Notes under the pieces: model-generated
What the model was told of the DNA's origin: nothing
Seen by the model: the letters and a program-made list of their open reading frames with translations, nothing else
The model's database searches: none
Program-made: the position numbers and the translations under genes
Shown: positions 8,136 through 15,959 of the stretch, piece after piece
Layout of the letters: every line of letters begins with the position of its first letter
Numbering within the stretch: the stretch's first letter is position 1
Origin: Streptomyces avicenniae
Lineage (GTDB): Bacteria > Actinomycetota > Actinomycetes > Streptomycetales > Streptomycetaceae
Reading direction: 5' to 3'
Assembly: GCF_000719135.1 (NCBI RefSeq)
Contig: NZ_JOEK01000004.1
Location: 124,001-188,000 of the forward strand
DNA: 64,000 nt

Positions 8136-9490
8136 GGACGCGCACGGCCCCCGCCCCTGCCGACCCCGTCGCCCGCCTGGGCACCGCGCCGGTCGGGCCG
8201 CTGCTGTGGCGCACCTGCCTCCACACCACCGCCTCGGTCGGCATCTACGGCGTCTACGCCCTCACCAACGCCTGGTTCGTCGGGTACGCCGCCGGTGACA
8301 CGGCCATGGCGGCCGTCAACCTGGTGACGCCCGTGCTGCTCCTGCTCGGCGCGGTGTCCACCACCGTCGGCGCCGGGGCGGCCTCCCTCATCTCCCGCGC
8401 CCTCGGCGCCGGGGACACCCGGGCCGCCGCCCGCGCGGCGGGCAACGCCTTCACCCTCTTCTGGGCCACGGCCGCCACCACGACCGTCCTCGGCCTGGCC
8501 TTCCTCGAACCCCTGCTGACGCTCCTGGGCGCCGAGGGCCCGCCGCGCGACGACGCCAGGGACTACGCGACCGTCCTGCTGTGCGGCGCGCTCGTCTCCA
8601 CCGGCTTCTCCAGCCTCGTGCGCGCCGAGGGCCGCATCGGCTTCTCCACGCTCCTGTGGACCGTCGCGCTCGCCGTGCAGATCACCCTCGACCCGCTGCT
8701 GATCCTCGGCCTCGACATGGGCGTGCGGGGCGCCGCACTCGGCACGGTCGGCGGCCAGGCCGTCTCGACCGCCATGGGCCTGTGGTTCTTCTTCCTCCAG
8801 CGCCGCCGCCCCTACCGCGTCGCCCCCCGGGCGCTGCTCCCGCACGGCCCGACGCTCCGCGCCCTGCTGGCCGTCGGCCTCCCGTCCTTCCTGGCCGGTA
8901 CGGGCGTCACGCTGCTCGCCGTCCTCGTCAACGTCACGCTGGCCGCGTCCGGAGCCGTGGCCGCCCTCGCCGCGTACGCCGTCTGCGCCCGCCTCCACAC
9001 CTTCGCGCTGATGCCCCACACCGGCATCAGCCAGGGCATGCAGCCCCTCGTCGGCCACAACGCCGGGAGCGGGCTGGCCGAACGCGTCGAGCGCATCCGG
9101 CTGTTGGCCTTCCGCGGCTCGCTGCTCTACGGGCTGGTCACCGCGGCGGCCCTCGCGCTGCTCGCCGGTCCGCTCGCCGGGCTGTTCCTGGACGACCCCG
9201 CCACGGCCGCCGCCGCCCGGGACGCCCTGCGCATCACCGCGACCGGCCTGGCCGTCGCCGGGATCGCGCCGCTGACCGCCGCCTACTTCCAGGCGATCGG
9301 CCGCCCGAGGCCCGCGTACGTCCTGTCGATCGGCACGCTGCTCCTGCTGAAGGCGCCGCTCGTCGCCGCGCTCGGCACCACAGGCACCACCGGCGTGTGG
9401 ATCGGCCTGGCCGCCGGGGAGATCACCTCGGCGGCCGTGGCCCTCCTCCTGCTGCGCCGGTACAACCTGTCACGCACCGGCGGGCGTTGA
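8132..9490 (+). CDS. MATE family efflux transporter
   Basis: ATG 8132 lies in an ATGA overlap with the kinase stop. The 452-residue protein has about 12 membrane segments arranged as two repeats, with the MATE features GAVSTTVGAGAASLISRALGAGD in the first half and LMPHTGISQGMQPLVGHNAGSG in the second. MATE proteins are Na+- or H+-driven exporters of cationic or hydrophobic small molecules. The coupling to an APH-fold kinase suggests a shared role, such as modifying and exporting the same compound, which is inference. Confidence 0.88.
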   Translation: MRTRTAPAPADPVARLGTAPVGPLLWRTCLHTTASVGIYGVYALTNAWFVGYAAGDTAMAAVNLVTPVLLLLGAVSTTVGAGAASLISRALGAGDTRAAARAAGNAFTLFWATAATTTVLGLAFLEPLLTLLGAEGPPRDDARDYATVLLCGALVSTGFSSLVRAEGRIGFSTLLWTVALAVQITLDPLLILGLDMGVRGAALGTVGGQAVSTAMGLWFFFLQRRRPYRVAPRALLPHGPTLRALLAVGLPSFLAGTGVTLLAVLVNVTLAASGAVAALAAYAVCARLHTFALMPHTGISQGMQPLVGHNAGSGLAERVERIRLLAFRGSLLYGLVTAAALALLAGPLAGLFLDDPATAAAARDALRITATGLAVAGIAPLTAAYFQAIGRPRPAYVLSIGTLLLLKAPLVAALGTTGTTGVWIGLAAGEITSAAVALLLLRRYNLSRTGGR

Positions 9491-9495
9491 CCGGT

Positions 9496-9539
9496 CCGCC
9501 CCCGCCCCCGCGGCTTCACGAGGGCGGGGGCGGGGGCGG
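9496..9539. terminator. Strong bidirectional terminator hairpin
   Basis: A perfect 15-bp stem (9496-9510 with 9525-9539) around a 14-base loop occupies the 56-base gap between convergent genes. Confidence 0.75.
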
Positions 9540-9546
9540 GGAAGGC

Positions 9547-11337
9547 TCAGCGCGTCACGACGGCCCTGTCGAGCGCGATGTTCCCTCCGGAACTCGCCGG
9601 GTTGGTGCCCTGGGCCACCGTCACCACGGCCGTGTGCGGGCCCCTGGGCAGCACAGGGCTCGTCCAGACCGACGACGAAGCCTGCCGCGACGGCGCGTAG
9701 TTGTCGAGCAGCGTGGGCGTCGAACCGTCCACGCTGACGAGCATCCGCCCCTGGTCGCTGTCCCGCACCGCGTGCAGCGTCAGGCGCGTGCCGGTGAACC
9801 GCACGACCGCCGTCGAGCCCGGCGTGTAGCTCCAGTCGGCCGTGCCCTGGTACATGTCGCCGACCCCGTTGGTACGCCCCCAGCCGGGGCCGTACGAGAA
9901 GTCGGCCTCCCTGTCGGGAGCCGTGACCGACGCGTCGCCCGACACGGCGGGACCGGCCGGGGTCACCGTCACGAAGAAGGCGTCCTGCGCGGCCTGCCCT
10001 GCCAGCGAGACGTGCGCCGTGTCCGTCCCGGCGGGCAGCGTCTGCGTGGAGACGGTGACCGGCTGGCCGAGCGGCGACGCGTCGGGGATCCGCTGCACCG
10101 TCACCTGCACGCCGCCTGGCCCGGCGACACCGGCCGACGCGATCCCGTTGACGGTCAGGTCAACGGCCGGGGTGCCCCCCGACGAGTCGCCGACCAGCAC
10201 ACCGGCCCGGCCCCGCGCCCGGTCCACGGCCGCGACGGCGTCCGCCGCGCCCGAGGAGTCCACCCGGACGAGGTCGCCCGTCAGTTCTGCGTACGACCGG
10301 TACACCCACCACCGGCCGGTCGGCCGCAGCACGCCGTCGCCGCCGCGCACCAGCAGCCCGTCCAGCAGACCGGCCGCGCAGCACTCGTCCCAGATCGCGT
10401 GCGACGCCGAGTCGATCCCCGAGCGGGCGATCCGCGCGAGGTACCAGGCGGAGTACCCGGCGCGCTGCTCCGGCGCGTGGATGTACTCGTTCATCGTCAG
10501 CCCGACGCCCGTGATGCCGCGCTGGGCGAGCATCGACGCGGCGGTCTGCGTGTCGGCCACCGGGTCGTGGCTGAAGTGCCAGTTGAGGATGGTCGGCAGG
10601 GTCCCGGCCGCCTGGGTGTGGTCGAGGAACGGCGCGATGTTGTTCGGGCTGAAGTCCCACAGGGACGGGCCGACGATCTCCGCGTCCGGCACGACACGGC
10701 GCAACGTGCGCACCGCGCTGTCCCACATCCGGTAGTACTGCTCGGTGTTGAAGCCCGGAGGGAAGAACGCGCCCGCGGGCTCGTTCCAGATGTCGAAGCG
10801 CACGTCGAGGCCCGAGGCCGTCACGTCGCGCGCCACGCGCTCGACGAACGTCTCCCAGTTGGCGCAGTCGCCGTTGGTGCAGGGGTAGACGGTGTTCGGC
10901 GCCTGCGTGGTGTCCGCGCCCCACATGTCGCTGACGAGCAGGTCGTACGTGGCGTCGTACGGCGGAGTGCTGAGGCGGCGCGCCTGGTCGAGCGCCGACT
11001 CGATGCGCCGCTGGTAGCCGGCTCCCGCGGTGTAGCCGTCCCCGGCCCAGCCACCGCCGTCGAGACGGGCGCCGCCGCCCCGCGCCGAGCGCGGCGCCAG
11101 CGGGGCGAGCAGGCTGTCGTCAGGACCGCTGCCGTCCTCGGTCAGGCCGTAGAGGAAGCCGGAGCCCACGCCTTCCGCGGGCCCCTCGGAGTCGCCGAGA
11201 TCGACGGTGATCGCCTGCGGCGCGGCGGCCTGCGCGGTGGTGGGGCCTGTCACGGCGACGGCCAGCGCGGTGGACAGCAGGGTGAGCAGAGTGGTGGTGA
11301 CACGGAGTGATCGCTTTCTCGCTGATGGTCGCGGCAA
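9547..11337 (-). CDS. Secreted glycoside hydrolase, clan GH-A (GH39-like), with C-terminal sugar-binding module
   Basis: The only in-frame start with both a ribosome site (GGAAGGG, 8-9 bases upstream) and a signal peptide is TTG 11337. It yields 596 residues with the signal RKRSLRVTTTLLTLLSTALA ending near AQA. FDIWNEPAGAFF holds the acid/base Glu of clan GH-A, and LTMNEYIHAPEQR is the likely nucleophile region. The C-terminal part, with a Trp- and Gly-rich beta pattern and DSDQGRMLVSVDG, resembles a CBM6/35-like module. A LacI-type palindrome lies in its upstream region, so it is probably induced together with the sugar importer. GH39-type xylosidase is the closest resemblance; the exact family is uncertain. 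Confidence 0.75.
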   Translation of the reverse strand: MPRPSARKRSLRVTTTLLTLLSTALAVAVTGPTTAQAAAPQAITVDLGDSEGPAEGVGSGFLYGLTEDGSGPDDSLLAPLAPRSARGGGARLDGGGWAGDGYTAGAGYQRRIESALDQARRLSTPPYDATYDLLVSDMWGADTTQAPNTVYPCTNGDCANWETFVERVARDVTASGLDVRFDIWNEPAGAFFPPGFNTEQYYRMWDSAVRTLRRVVPDAEIVGPSLWDFSPNNIAPFLDHTQAAGTLPTILNWHFSHDPVADTQTAASMLAQRGITGVGLTMNEYIHAPEQRAGYSAWYLARIARSGIDSASHAIWDECCAAGLLDGLLVRGGDGVLRPTGRWWVYRSYAELTGDLVRVDSSGAADAVAAVDRARGRAGVLVGDSSGGTPAVDLTVNGIASAGVAGPGGVQVTVQRIPDASPLGQPVTVSTQTLPAGTDTAHVSLAGQAAQDAFFVTVTPAGPAVSGDASVTAPDREADFSYGPGWGRTNGVGDMYQGTADWSYTPGSTAVVRFTGTRLTLHAVRDSDQGRMLVSVDGSTPTLLDNYAPSRQASSSVWTSPVLPRGPHTAVVTVAQGTNPASSGGNIALDRAVVTR

Positions 11338-11473
11338 GACGTCATCCCTTCCGGCGGCGCCCCGGCGAGGATGCGGGGGCGCACGAGTCGGGCCGCCATC
11401 GTGGGGCGGGGCCGCCGCGCGGTACGCGGCGGCGCGCCGTCCGTCCTGCCCGGCGGCTCTCGGGCAGGCGGTG

Positions 11474-11499
11474 TCGAACCGGTTCGCGAAGCGGTTCGA
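11474..11499. promoter_or_regulatory. Tandem LacI-type operator near the secreted glycosidase
   Basis: TCGAACCGGTTCGC at 11474-11487 is a palindrome with one end mismatch. It is directly followed by a second half-degenerate copy, CGAAGCGGTTCG, at 11487-11498. It lies about 140 bases upstream of the TTG start of the divergent glycosidase. Confidence 0.7.
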
Positions 11500-11544
11500 T
11501 GTGAGAGTTAAGGGCCCGCCGGGAGGGCGGTCAAGAGGGATGAC

Positions 11545-11557
11545 GGAACCGGTTCGA
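11545..11557. promoter_or_regulatory. LacI-type operator copy
   Basis: GGAACCGGTTCGA carries the CGAACCGGTTCG core with one changed base in the left arm. It lies in the same divergent control region. Confidence 0.55.
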
Positions 11558-11653
11558 CGGCCCGCGCGCCGCACCGCGACGGGCCCGGGGAAGTCCCCGG
11601 AAGAAGGGTTCCGCAGGGGTGTTGTGCATCCGGGGATGCGGTGCTAGGTTCCG

Positions 11654-11667
11654 TCGAACCGGTTCGA
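11654..11667. promoter_or_regulatory. LacI-type operator before the regulator gene
   Basis: The perfect palindrome TCGAACCGGTTCGA lies 30 bases before the regulator start, where a bound repressor would block its own transcription. A half-site GTTCGAC follows at 11674-11680. Confidence 0.78.
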
Positions 11668-11696
11668 CAGGCCGTTCGACGACGAGCGAGGGACAG

Positions 11697-12707
11697 ATGG
11701 CGACCATCGGGGACGTGGCACGTGCGGCGGGTGTCTCCCGCAGCACCGTGTCCTACGCGCTCTCCGGCAAGCGCGCCATCTCGGACGAGACCCGCCGCCG
11801 CATCGAGCACGCCATCGCCGCCCTCGGCTTCACCCCCAACGCCGGGGCGCAGGCGCTCGCGACGTCGCGGACCAAGGTCATCGGCCTCATGCTGCACTTC
11901 CACGAGGACGAGTTCGCCCCCGCCGTGCTCCAGTACCTGCTGCCCATCTCGGACACGGCCCGCGACCTGGGCTACGACATCCTGATGGTCACGGACGAGG
12001 ACGGGCCGCAGGCGCTCCGGCGCATCACCCAGACCGGCATGGTGGACGGCGTCGTCCTCCTGGACGTGACGCACGACGACCCCCGCCTCGAACCGCTGCG
12101 CGCCTCGGGCAAGCCGGGCGTGCTGGTCGGCCTGCCGAACGACCCCGCGGGCCTCGACGTGTTCGACCTCGACTTCGCCGCCGCCGCGCGCGTCCTCCTC
12201 GACCACCTGCACGGGCTCGGCCACCGCCGGATCATCCTGATCACCCCGGCGCAGGAGGTCTTCGAGCGGGGCGTCTCCTACAGCTGGCGCTTCCGCGACG
12301 CGGCCGTCGCCCACGCCGCGCGCCTCGGCGTCGAGGTCCACCCGCACTACGGCGAGAACGAGCAGCCCTCCAGCGGGCGCGCCCTGCGCGCCGTCCTGGA
12401 CGCGCACCCCGACGCCACCGCGCTGATCGTCCACAACGACGGTTCCGCCGCGCCGCTGCCGATGACGCTGCACGGGCACGGCGTGCACGTGCCGGAGCGC
12501 CTGTCGGTCGTCAGCCTCTACTCGCAGGCGTTCGGCCGCGCGTTCTCCCTGCCGTACACGGCGGTGGACACCTCGCCCGCCGAGCTGGGCCGCCTGGCGA
12601 TCCATCAGCTCATCACGCGCATCCAGGACGGTGAACGGGCGGGCCCCCACCGGGTCCACCTGGCCACCCCCCACCTCACCGACCGGGCGAGCACCGCCCG
12701 CGTCTGA
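11697..12707 (+). CDS. LacI-family transcriptional regulator
   Basis: ATG 11697 follows GAGGGACA. The 336-residue protein begins MATIGDVARAAGVSRSTVSY ALSGKRAIS, the canonical LacI helix-turn-helix and hinge, then a periplasmic-binding-like effector domain with conserved stretches such as HNDGSAAPL and TSPAELGRLAIHQL. It probably represses itself, the divergent glycosidase and the importer operon through the TCGAACCGGTTCGA palindromes that precede all three. The inducer is probably a sugar released by those enzymes. In-frame codons upstream of 11697 run through the operator and are rejected. Confidence 0.92.
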   Translation: MATIGDVARAAGVSRSTVSYALSGKRAISDETRRRIEHAIAALGFTPNAGAQALATSRTKVIGLMLHFHEDEFAPAVLQYLLPISDTARDLGYDILMVTDEDGPQALRRITQTGMVDGVVLLDVTHDDPRLEPLRASGKPGVLVGLPNDPAGLDVFDLDFAAAARVLLDHLHGLGHRRIILITPAQEVFERGVSYSWRFRDAAVAHAARLGVEVHPHYGENEQPSSGRALRAVLDAHPDATALIVHNDGSAAPLPMTLHGHGVHVPERLSVVSLYSQAFGRAFSLPYTAVDTSPAELGRLAIHQLITRIQDGERAGPHRVHLATPHLTDRASTARV

Positions 12708-12749
12708 AGCCCCACCGCACCGGAGGAGCCGCCGGCCCACCCCTGGCCG

Positions 12750-12763
12750 TCGAACCGGTTCGA
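12750..12763. promoter_or_regulatory. LacI-type operator before the sugar importer operon
   Basis: A third perfect TCGAACCGGTTCGA lies 38 bases before the binding-protein start, in the short gap after the regulator gene. Confidence 0.78.
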
Positions 12764-12801
12764 CACCACCCGCACCACGAACGTTCGGAGACAACGCAGT
12801 C

Positions 12802-14058
12802 ATGAGACACCACACCCTCCGCTCCGCCGGAGCGACCGCCCTCGCCCTCGGCGTGCTCACGGGCGTCACCGCCTGCTCCGGGTCCGACTCCGACTCCGGG
12901 TCGGACTCCGACGCCTCGGGCGGCACCTTCACGTTCTGGGACCCCTACCCGCAGTGGGACGAGGACACCGCCTGGGGCCAGCAGGTCGAGCACTGCGCCG
13001 AGCAGACGGGCGTCCGCATCGACCGCACCGGCTACGACACCTCCGACCTCACCACCCAGGCGCTCCTCGCCGGGCAGCAGGGCAACTCGCCCGACATCAT
13101 CGTGCTGGACAACCCGGTCGTCTCCACCCTCGCCGAGGCCGGTCTCCTCTCGACCACCGAGGACCTGGGCCTGGACACCTCGGGATTCGCCGAGAACCTG
13201 ATGGCCGCGGGCGAGATCGACGGCGCGTCCTACGGCGTCCCGATCGGCGCCAACACCACGGCCCTGTACTACAACGCCACCGTCCTCGCCGACGCCGGTG
13301 TCGATCCCGCCTCGGTCACCGACTGGCAGTCCCTCACCGACGCGCTGGAGCAGGTCACCGCCGCCGGGCACAAGGGCATCACCTTCGCCGGCATCGGCAC
13401 CGAGGAGGGCTCCTTCCAGTTCCTGCCGTGGCTGTGGGGCTCGGGCGCCGACCTGCACGACATCGCCTCGCCCGAGGCCGTCTCCGCGCTGGAGCTGTGG
13501 AAGGGCTGGCTGGACGACGGCTACGCGCCCAACTCCGTGATCAGCAACACCCAGGAGGTCAGCTGGCAGGAGTTCGCGACCGGCGACTACGCCTTCGCGC
13601 AGAACGGCACCTGGCAGCTCGCCGCGGCCGACGAGTCCGGCATCGACTACGGCGTCCTCACCATCCCGTCCGCCGCGGGCGGCCCCGCCCCCGCCGCGAC
13701 CGGCGGCGAGTTCGTCACCGCGCCGGTGCAGACCGACACCGACCGGTACGAGACCACCACGCAGATCATCGACTGCCTGGTGAGCGCCGACAACCTGCTC
13801 GCCACCGACACGGCGCTGTCCTACGTCGCCCCGATCGAGGACCTGCGCGAGCAGCAGGTGCAGGACAACCCGGGCCTGGCCCCGTGGGTCGAGGCCGTCA
13901 GCGCCGCCCGTGGCCGCACCACCGACCTCGGCACGGACTACCCGGTGATCTCCGAGCAGCTGTGGAACGCCGTGCAGAACGCGCTCTCCGGCAGCCAGAG
14001 CCCGCAGGACGCGCTCGAAGCCGCCCAGCAGGCCGCGGAGTCGGGCCTCGGCAACTGA
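12802..14058 (+). CDS. Sugar ABC transporter substrate-binding lipoprotein (MalE/family 1 type)
   Basis: The 418-residue protein starts with a signal peptide and the lipobox GVTAC (Cys about residue 28), then a Ser/Asp-rich linker. The body has family-1 solute-binding features: FTFWDPYPQWDED, NSPDIIVLD, YGVPIGANTTALYYN and FAQNGTWQ. These proteins capture mono- or oligosaccharides outside the membrane and deliver them to MalF/MalG-type permeases, which follow directly. No ATPase gene is present in the operon. Streptomyces usually shares one ATPase, MsiK, among such importers. Confidence 0.92.
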   Translation: MRHHTLRSAGATALALGVLTGVTACSGSDSDSGSDSDASGGTFTFWDPYPQWDEDTAWGQQVEHCAEQTGVRIDRTGYDTSDLTTQALLAGQQGNSPDIIVLDNPVVSTLAEAGLLSTTEDLGLDTSGFAENLMAAGEIDGASYGVPIGANTTALYYNATVLADAGVDPASVTDWQSLTDALEQVTAAGHKGITFAGIGTEEGSFQFLPWLWGSGADLHDIASPEAVSALELWKGWLDDGYAPNSVISNTQEVSWQEFATGDYAFAQNGTWQLAAADESGIDYGVLTIPSAAGGPAPAATGGEFVTAPVQTDTDRYETTTQIIDCLVSADNLLATDTALSYVAPIEDLREQQVQDNPGLAPWVEAVSAARGRTTDLGTDYPVISEQLWNAVQNALSGSQSPQDALEAAQQAAESGLGN

Positions 14059-14096
14059 CGGCGGGGCACGACGGCGCACGACAGCGAGGAAGACCG

Positions 14097-15047
14097 ATGA
14101 CAGCCGTACCGACCACCGGCGGGTGGCGCAACAGGCAGGGGGACGGGCCGCGGCGCCGCCGCACGCCCTCGGGGACGGGCGTGATCGCCTGGTGCTTCCT
14201 GGCACCCCTGGTGATCTACCTGGTGACGTTCTACGCGTACCCGCTCTACCGCAACATCGAGCTGAGCTTCAAGGACTACACCGTCGCGTCCTTCGTCCAG
14301 GGCAACGCCCCGTTCGTCGGCTGGGACAACTTCACCGAGGTGTTCGAAAGCCCGACGCTCGGCCCGGCGCTGCGGAACACGCTGGTCTTCACCCTGGCGT
14401 CACTGGTCTTCCAGTACGGCATCGGGCTGGCGCTCGCGGTGTTCTTCCAGAAGAACTTCCGCCTCGCGGGGACACTGCGGGCGCTCTTCCTCGTCCCCTG
14501 GCTGCTGCCGCTGATCGTGTCCGGGTCCGTGTGGTCCTGGATGATGAACAGCGAGTCGGGGGTGGTCAACGCCGCCCTGGAGGCGTTCGGGATCGGCCAG
14601 ATCAACTGGCTGACGTCCCCCCACTGGTCGCTGGTCGCGGTGATCGTCGCGAACATCTGGATCGGCGTCCCGTTCAACCTGGTCCTCCTCTACAGCGGCC
14701 TCCAGAACATCCCGCCCGAGCTGTACGAGGCGGCGTCGCTCGACGGCGCGTCCACGTGGCAGCAGTTCCGGCGGATCACGTTCCCGCTGCTGCGCCCGGT
14801 CTCGGCGATCACCGTGCTCCTCGGACTCGTCTACACCCTCAAGGTGTTCGACATCATCTGGATCATGACGCGGGGCGGCCCCGGCACGTCGTCCACCACG
14901 CTGTCCACCTGGTCGTACGAGCTGGGATTCGGCTCCCTGCTCCCGCACTTCGGCCCCGGCGCCGCCGTGGGCAACCTGCTCATCGTCATCGCGCTCGTCT
15001 TCGGACTCATCTACATCCGCGTGCAGAAGCGCCAGGAGGAATGGTGA
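14097..15047 (+). CDS. Sugar ABC transporter permease, MalF/UgpA type
   Basis: ATG 14097 follows GCGAGGAAGA. The 316 residues contain six membrane segments and the EAA loop LYEAASLDGASTWQQFRRITFPLLRP near residues 210-235. It should pair with the following permease. Its stop overlaps the next start. Confidence 0.92.
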   Translation: MTAVPTTGGWRNRQGDGPRRRRTPSGTGVIAWCFLAPLVIYLVTFYAYPLYRNIELSFKDYTVASFVQGNAPFVGWDNFTEVFESPTLGPALRNTLVFTLASLVFQYGIGLALAVFFQKNFRLAGTLRALFLVPWLLPLIVSGSVWSWMMNSESGVVNAALEAFGIGQINWLTSPHWSLVAVIVANIWIGVPFNLVLLYSGLQNIPPELYEAASLDGASTWQQFRRITFPLLRPVSAITVLLGLVYTLKVFDIIWIMTRGGPGTSSTTLSTWSYELGFGSLLPHFGPGAAVGNLLIVIALVFGLIYIRVQKRQEEW

Positions 15048-15877
15048 CCACGCCGACCAAGAAGAAGCGTTCCTCCGGGTGGCGGACCCTGGTCGGCGTC
15101 GTGCTGACGGCGATCATGCTCTTCCCCGTCTACTGGATGGTCAACGTCTCGCTGACCAGGACGCAGGACATGCGCAAGGACCCGCCGAACTGGTTCCCCG
15201 TGGACCCCACGTTCGAGGGCTACACGGCGGTCTTCGACGACCAACTGCCGTACCTGCGCACCAGCCTGCTGATCGGCTTCGGCACCGTGGCGCTGACCCT
15301 GCTGATAGCGGCGCCCGCCGGATACGCGCTCGCCAAGCTGCGCCCGCGCGGCGGCGGCGCGCTGAGCTTCGTGCTGCTGATCGCCCAGATGATCCCGGGC
15401 ATCATCATGGCGATGGGCTTCTACGGCATCTTCCTCAACCTGGGGATCCTGAACTCCTGGTGGGGCCTGATCGTCGCGGACTCGACGATCGCCGTGCCGT
15501 TCGGCGTGCTCATCTTCACGGCGTTCATGGCGGGCATCCCGCAGGAGCTGATCTCGGCGGCGAAGATCGACGGCGCGGGCCCCTGGCGGACCTTCCGCTC
15601 GGTGATCCTGCCGGTCAGCAGGAACGCGATGGTGACGGTGTCGCTGTTCGCCTTCCTGTGGGCCTGGTCCGACTTCATCTTCGCGAGCACCCTCGACGGC
15701 GGCGGCGACAGCCAGCCCATCACCCTGGGCATCTACCGCTACATCGGCAACAACAACCAGGAGTGGAACTCGATCATGGCCACGGCCGTGGTCGCCTCCG
15801 TCCCGGCCGCCGTGCTCCTGGTCGTCGCGCAGCGCTACGTCGCCGCGGGCGTCACCGCAGGGGCCGTCAAGAACTGA
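15044..15877 (+). CDS. Sugar ABC transporter permease, MalG/UgpE type
   Basis: GTG 15044 lies in a GTGA overlap with the previous stop and about 4 bases after AGGAGG; ATG 15041, one codon earlier, is almost on top of that site and is less likely. The 277-residue protein has six membrane segments and the EAA loop ELISAAKIDGAGPWRTFRSVILP. It forms the second half of the sugar channel. The 82-base gap to the GH31 gene suggests the glycosidase stays in the same transcript. Confidence 0.92.
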   Translation: MTTPTKKKRSSGWRTLVGVVLTAIMLFPVYWMVNVSLTRTQDMRKDPPNWFPVDPTFEGYTAVFDDQLPYLRTSLLIGFGTVALTLLIAAPAGYALAKLRPRGGGALSFVLLIAQMIPGIIMAMGFYGIFLNLGILNSWWGLIVADSTIAVPFGVLIFTAFMAGIPQELISAAKIDGAGPWRTFRSVILPVSRNAMVTVSLFAFLWAWSDFIFASTLDGGGDSQPITLGIYRYIGNNNQEWNSIMATAVVASVPAAVLLVVAQRYVAAGVTAGAVKN

Positions 15878-15959
15878 CCACGGGTCACCCCTTCGCCTTC
15901 CAGAGGCGGCACGACGCCGTGCCGTCCGTTCCACCACGCACACGTTCGGAGAAAGTTCC

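Noticed and set aside
11338..11574. Longer N-terminus of the secreted glycosidase
   Set aside because: These codons cross the LacI operators and lack both signal peptide and protein character.
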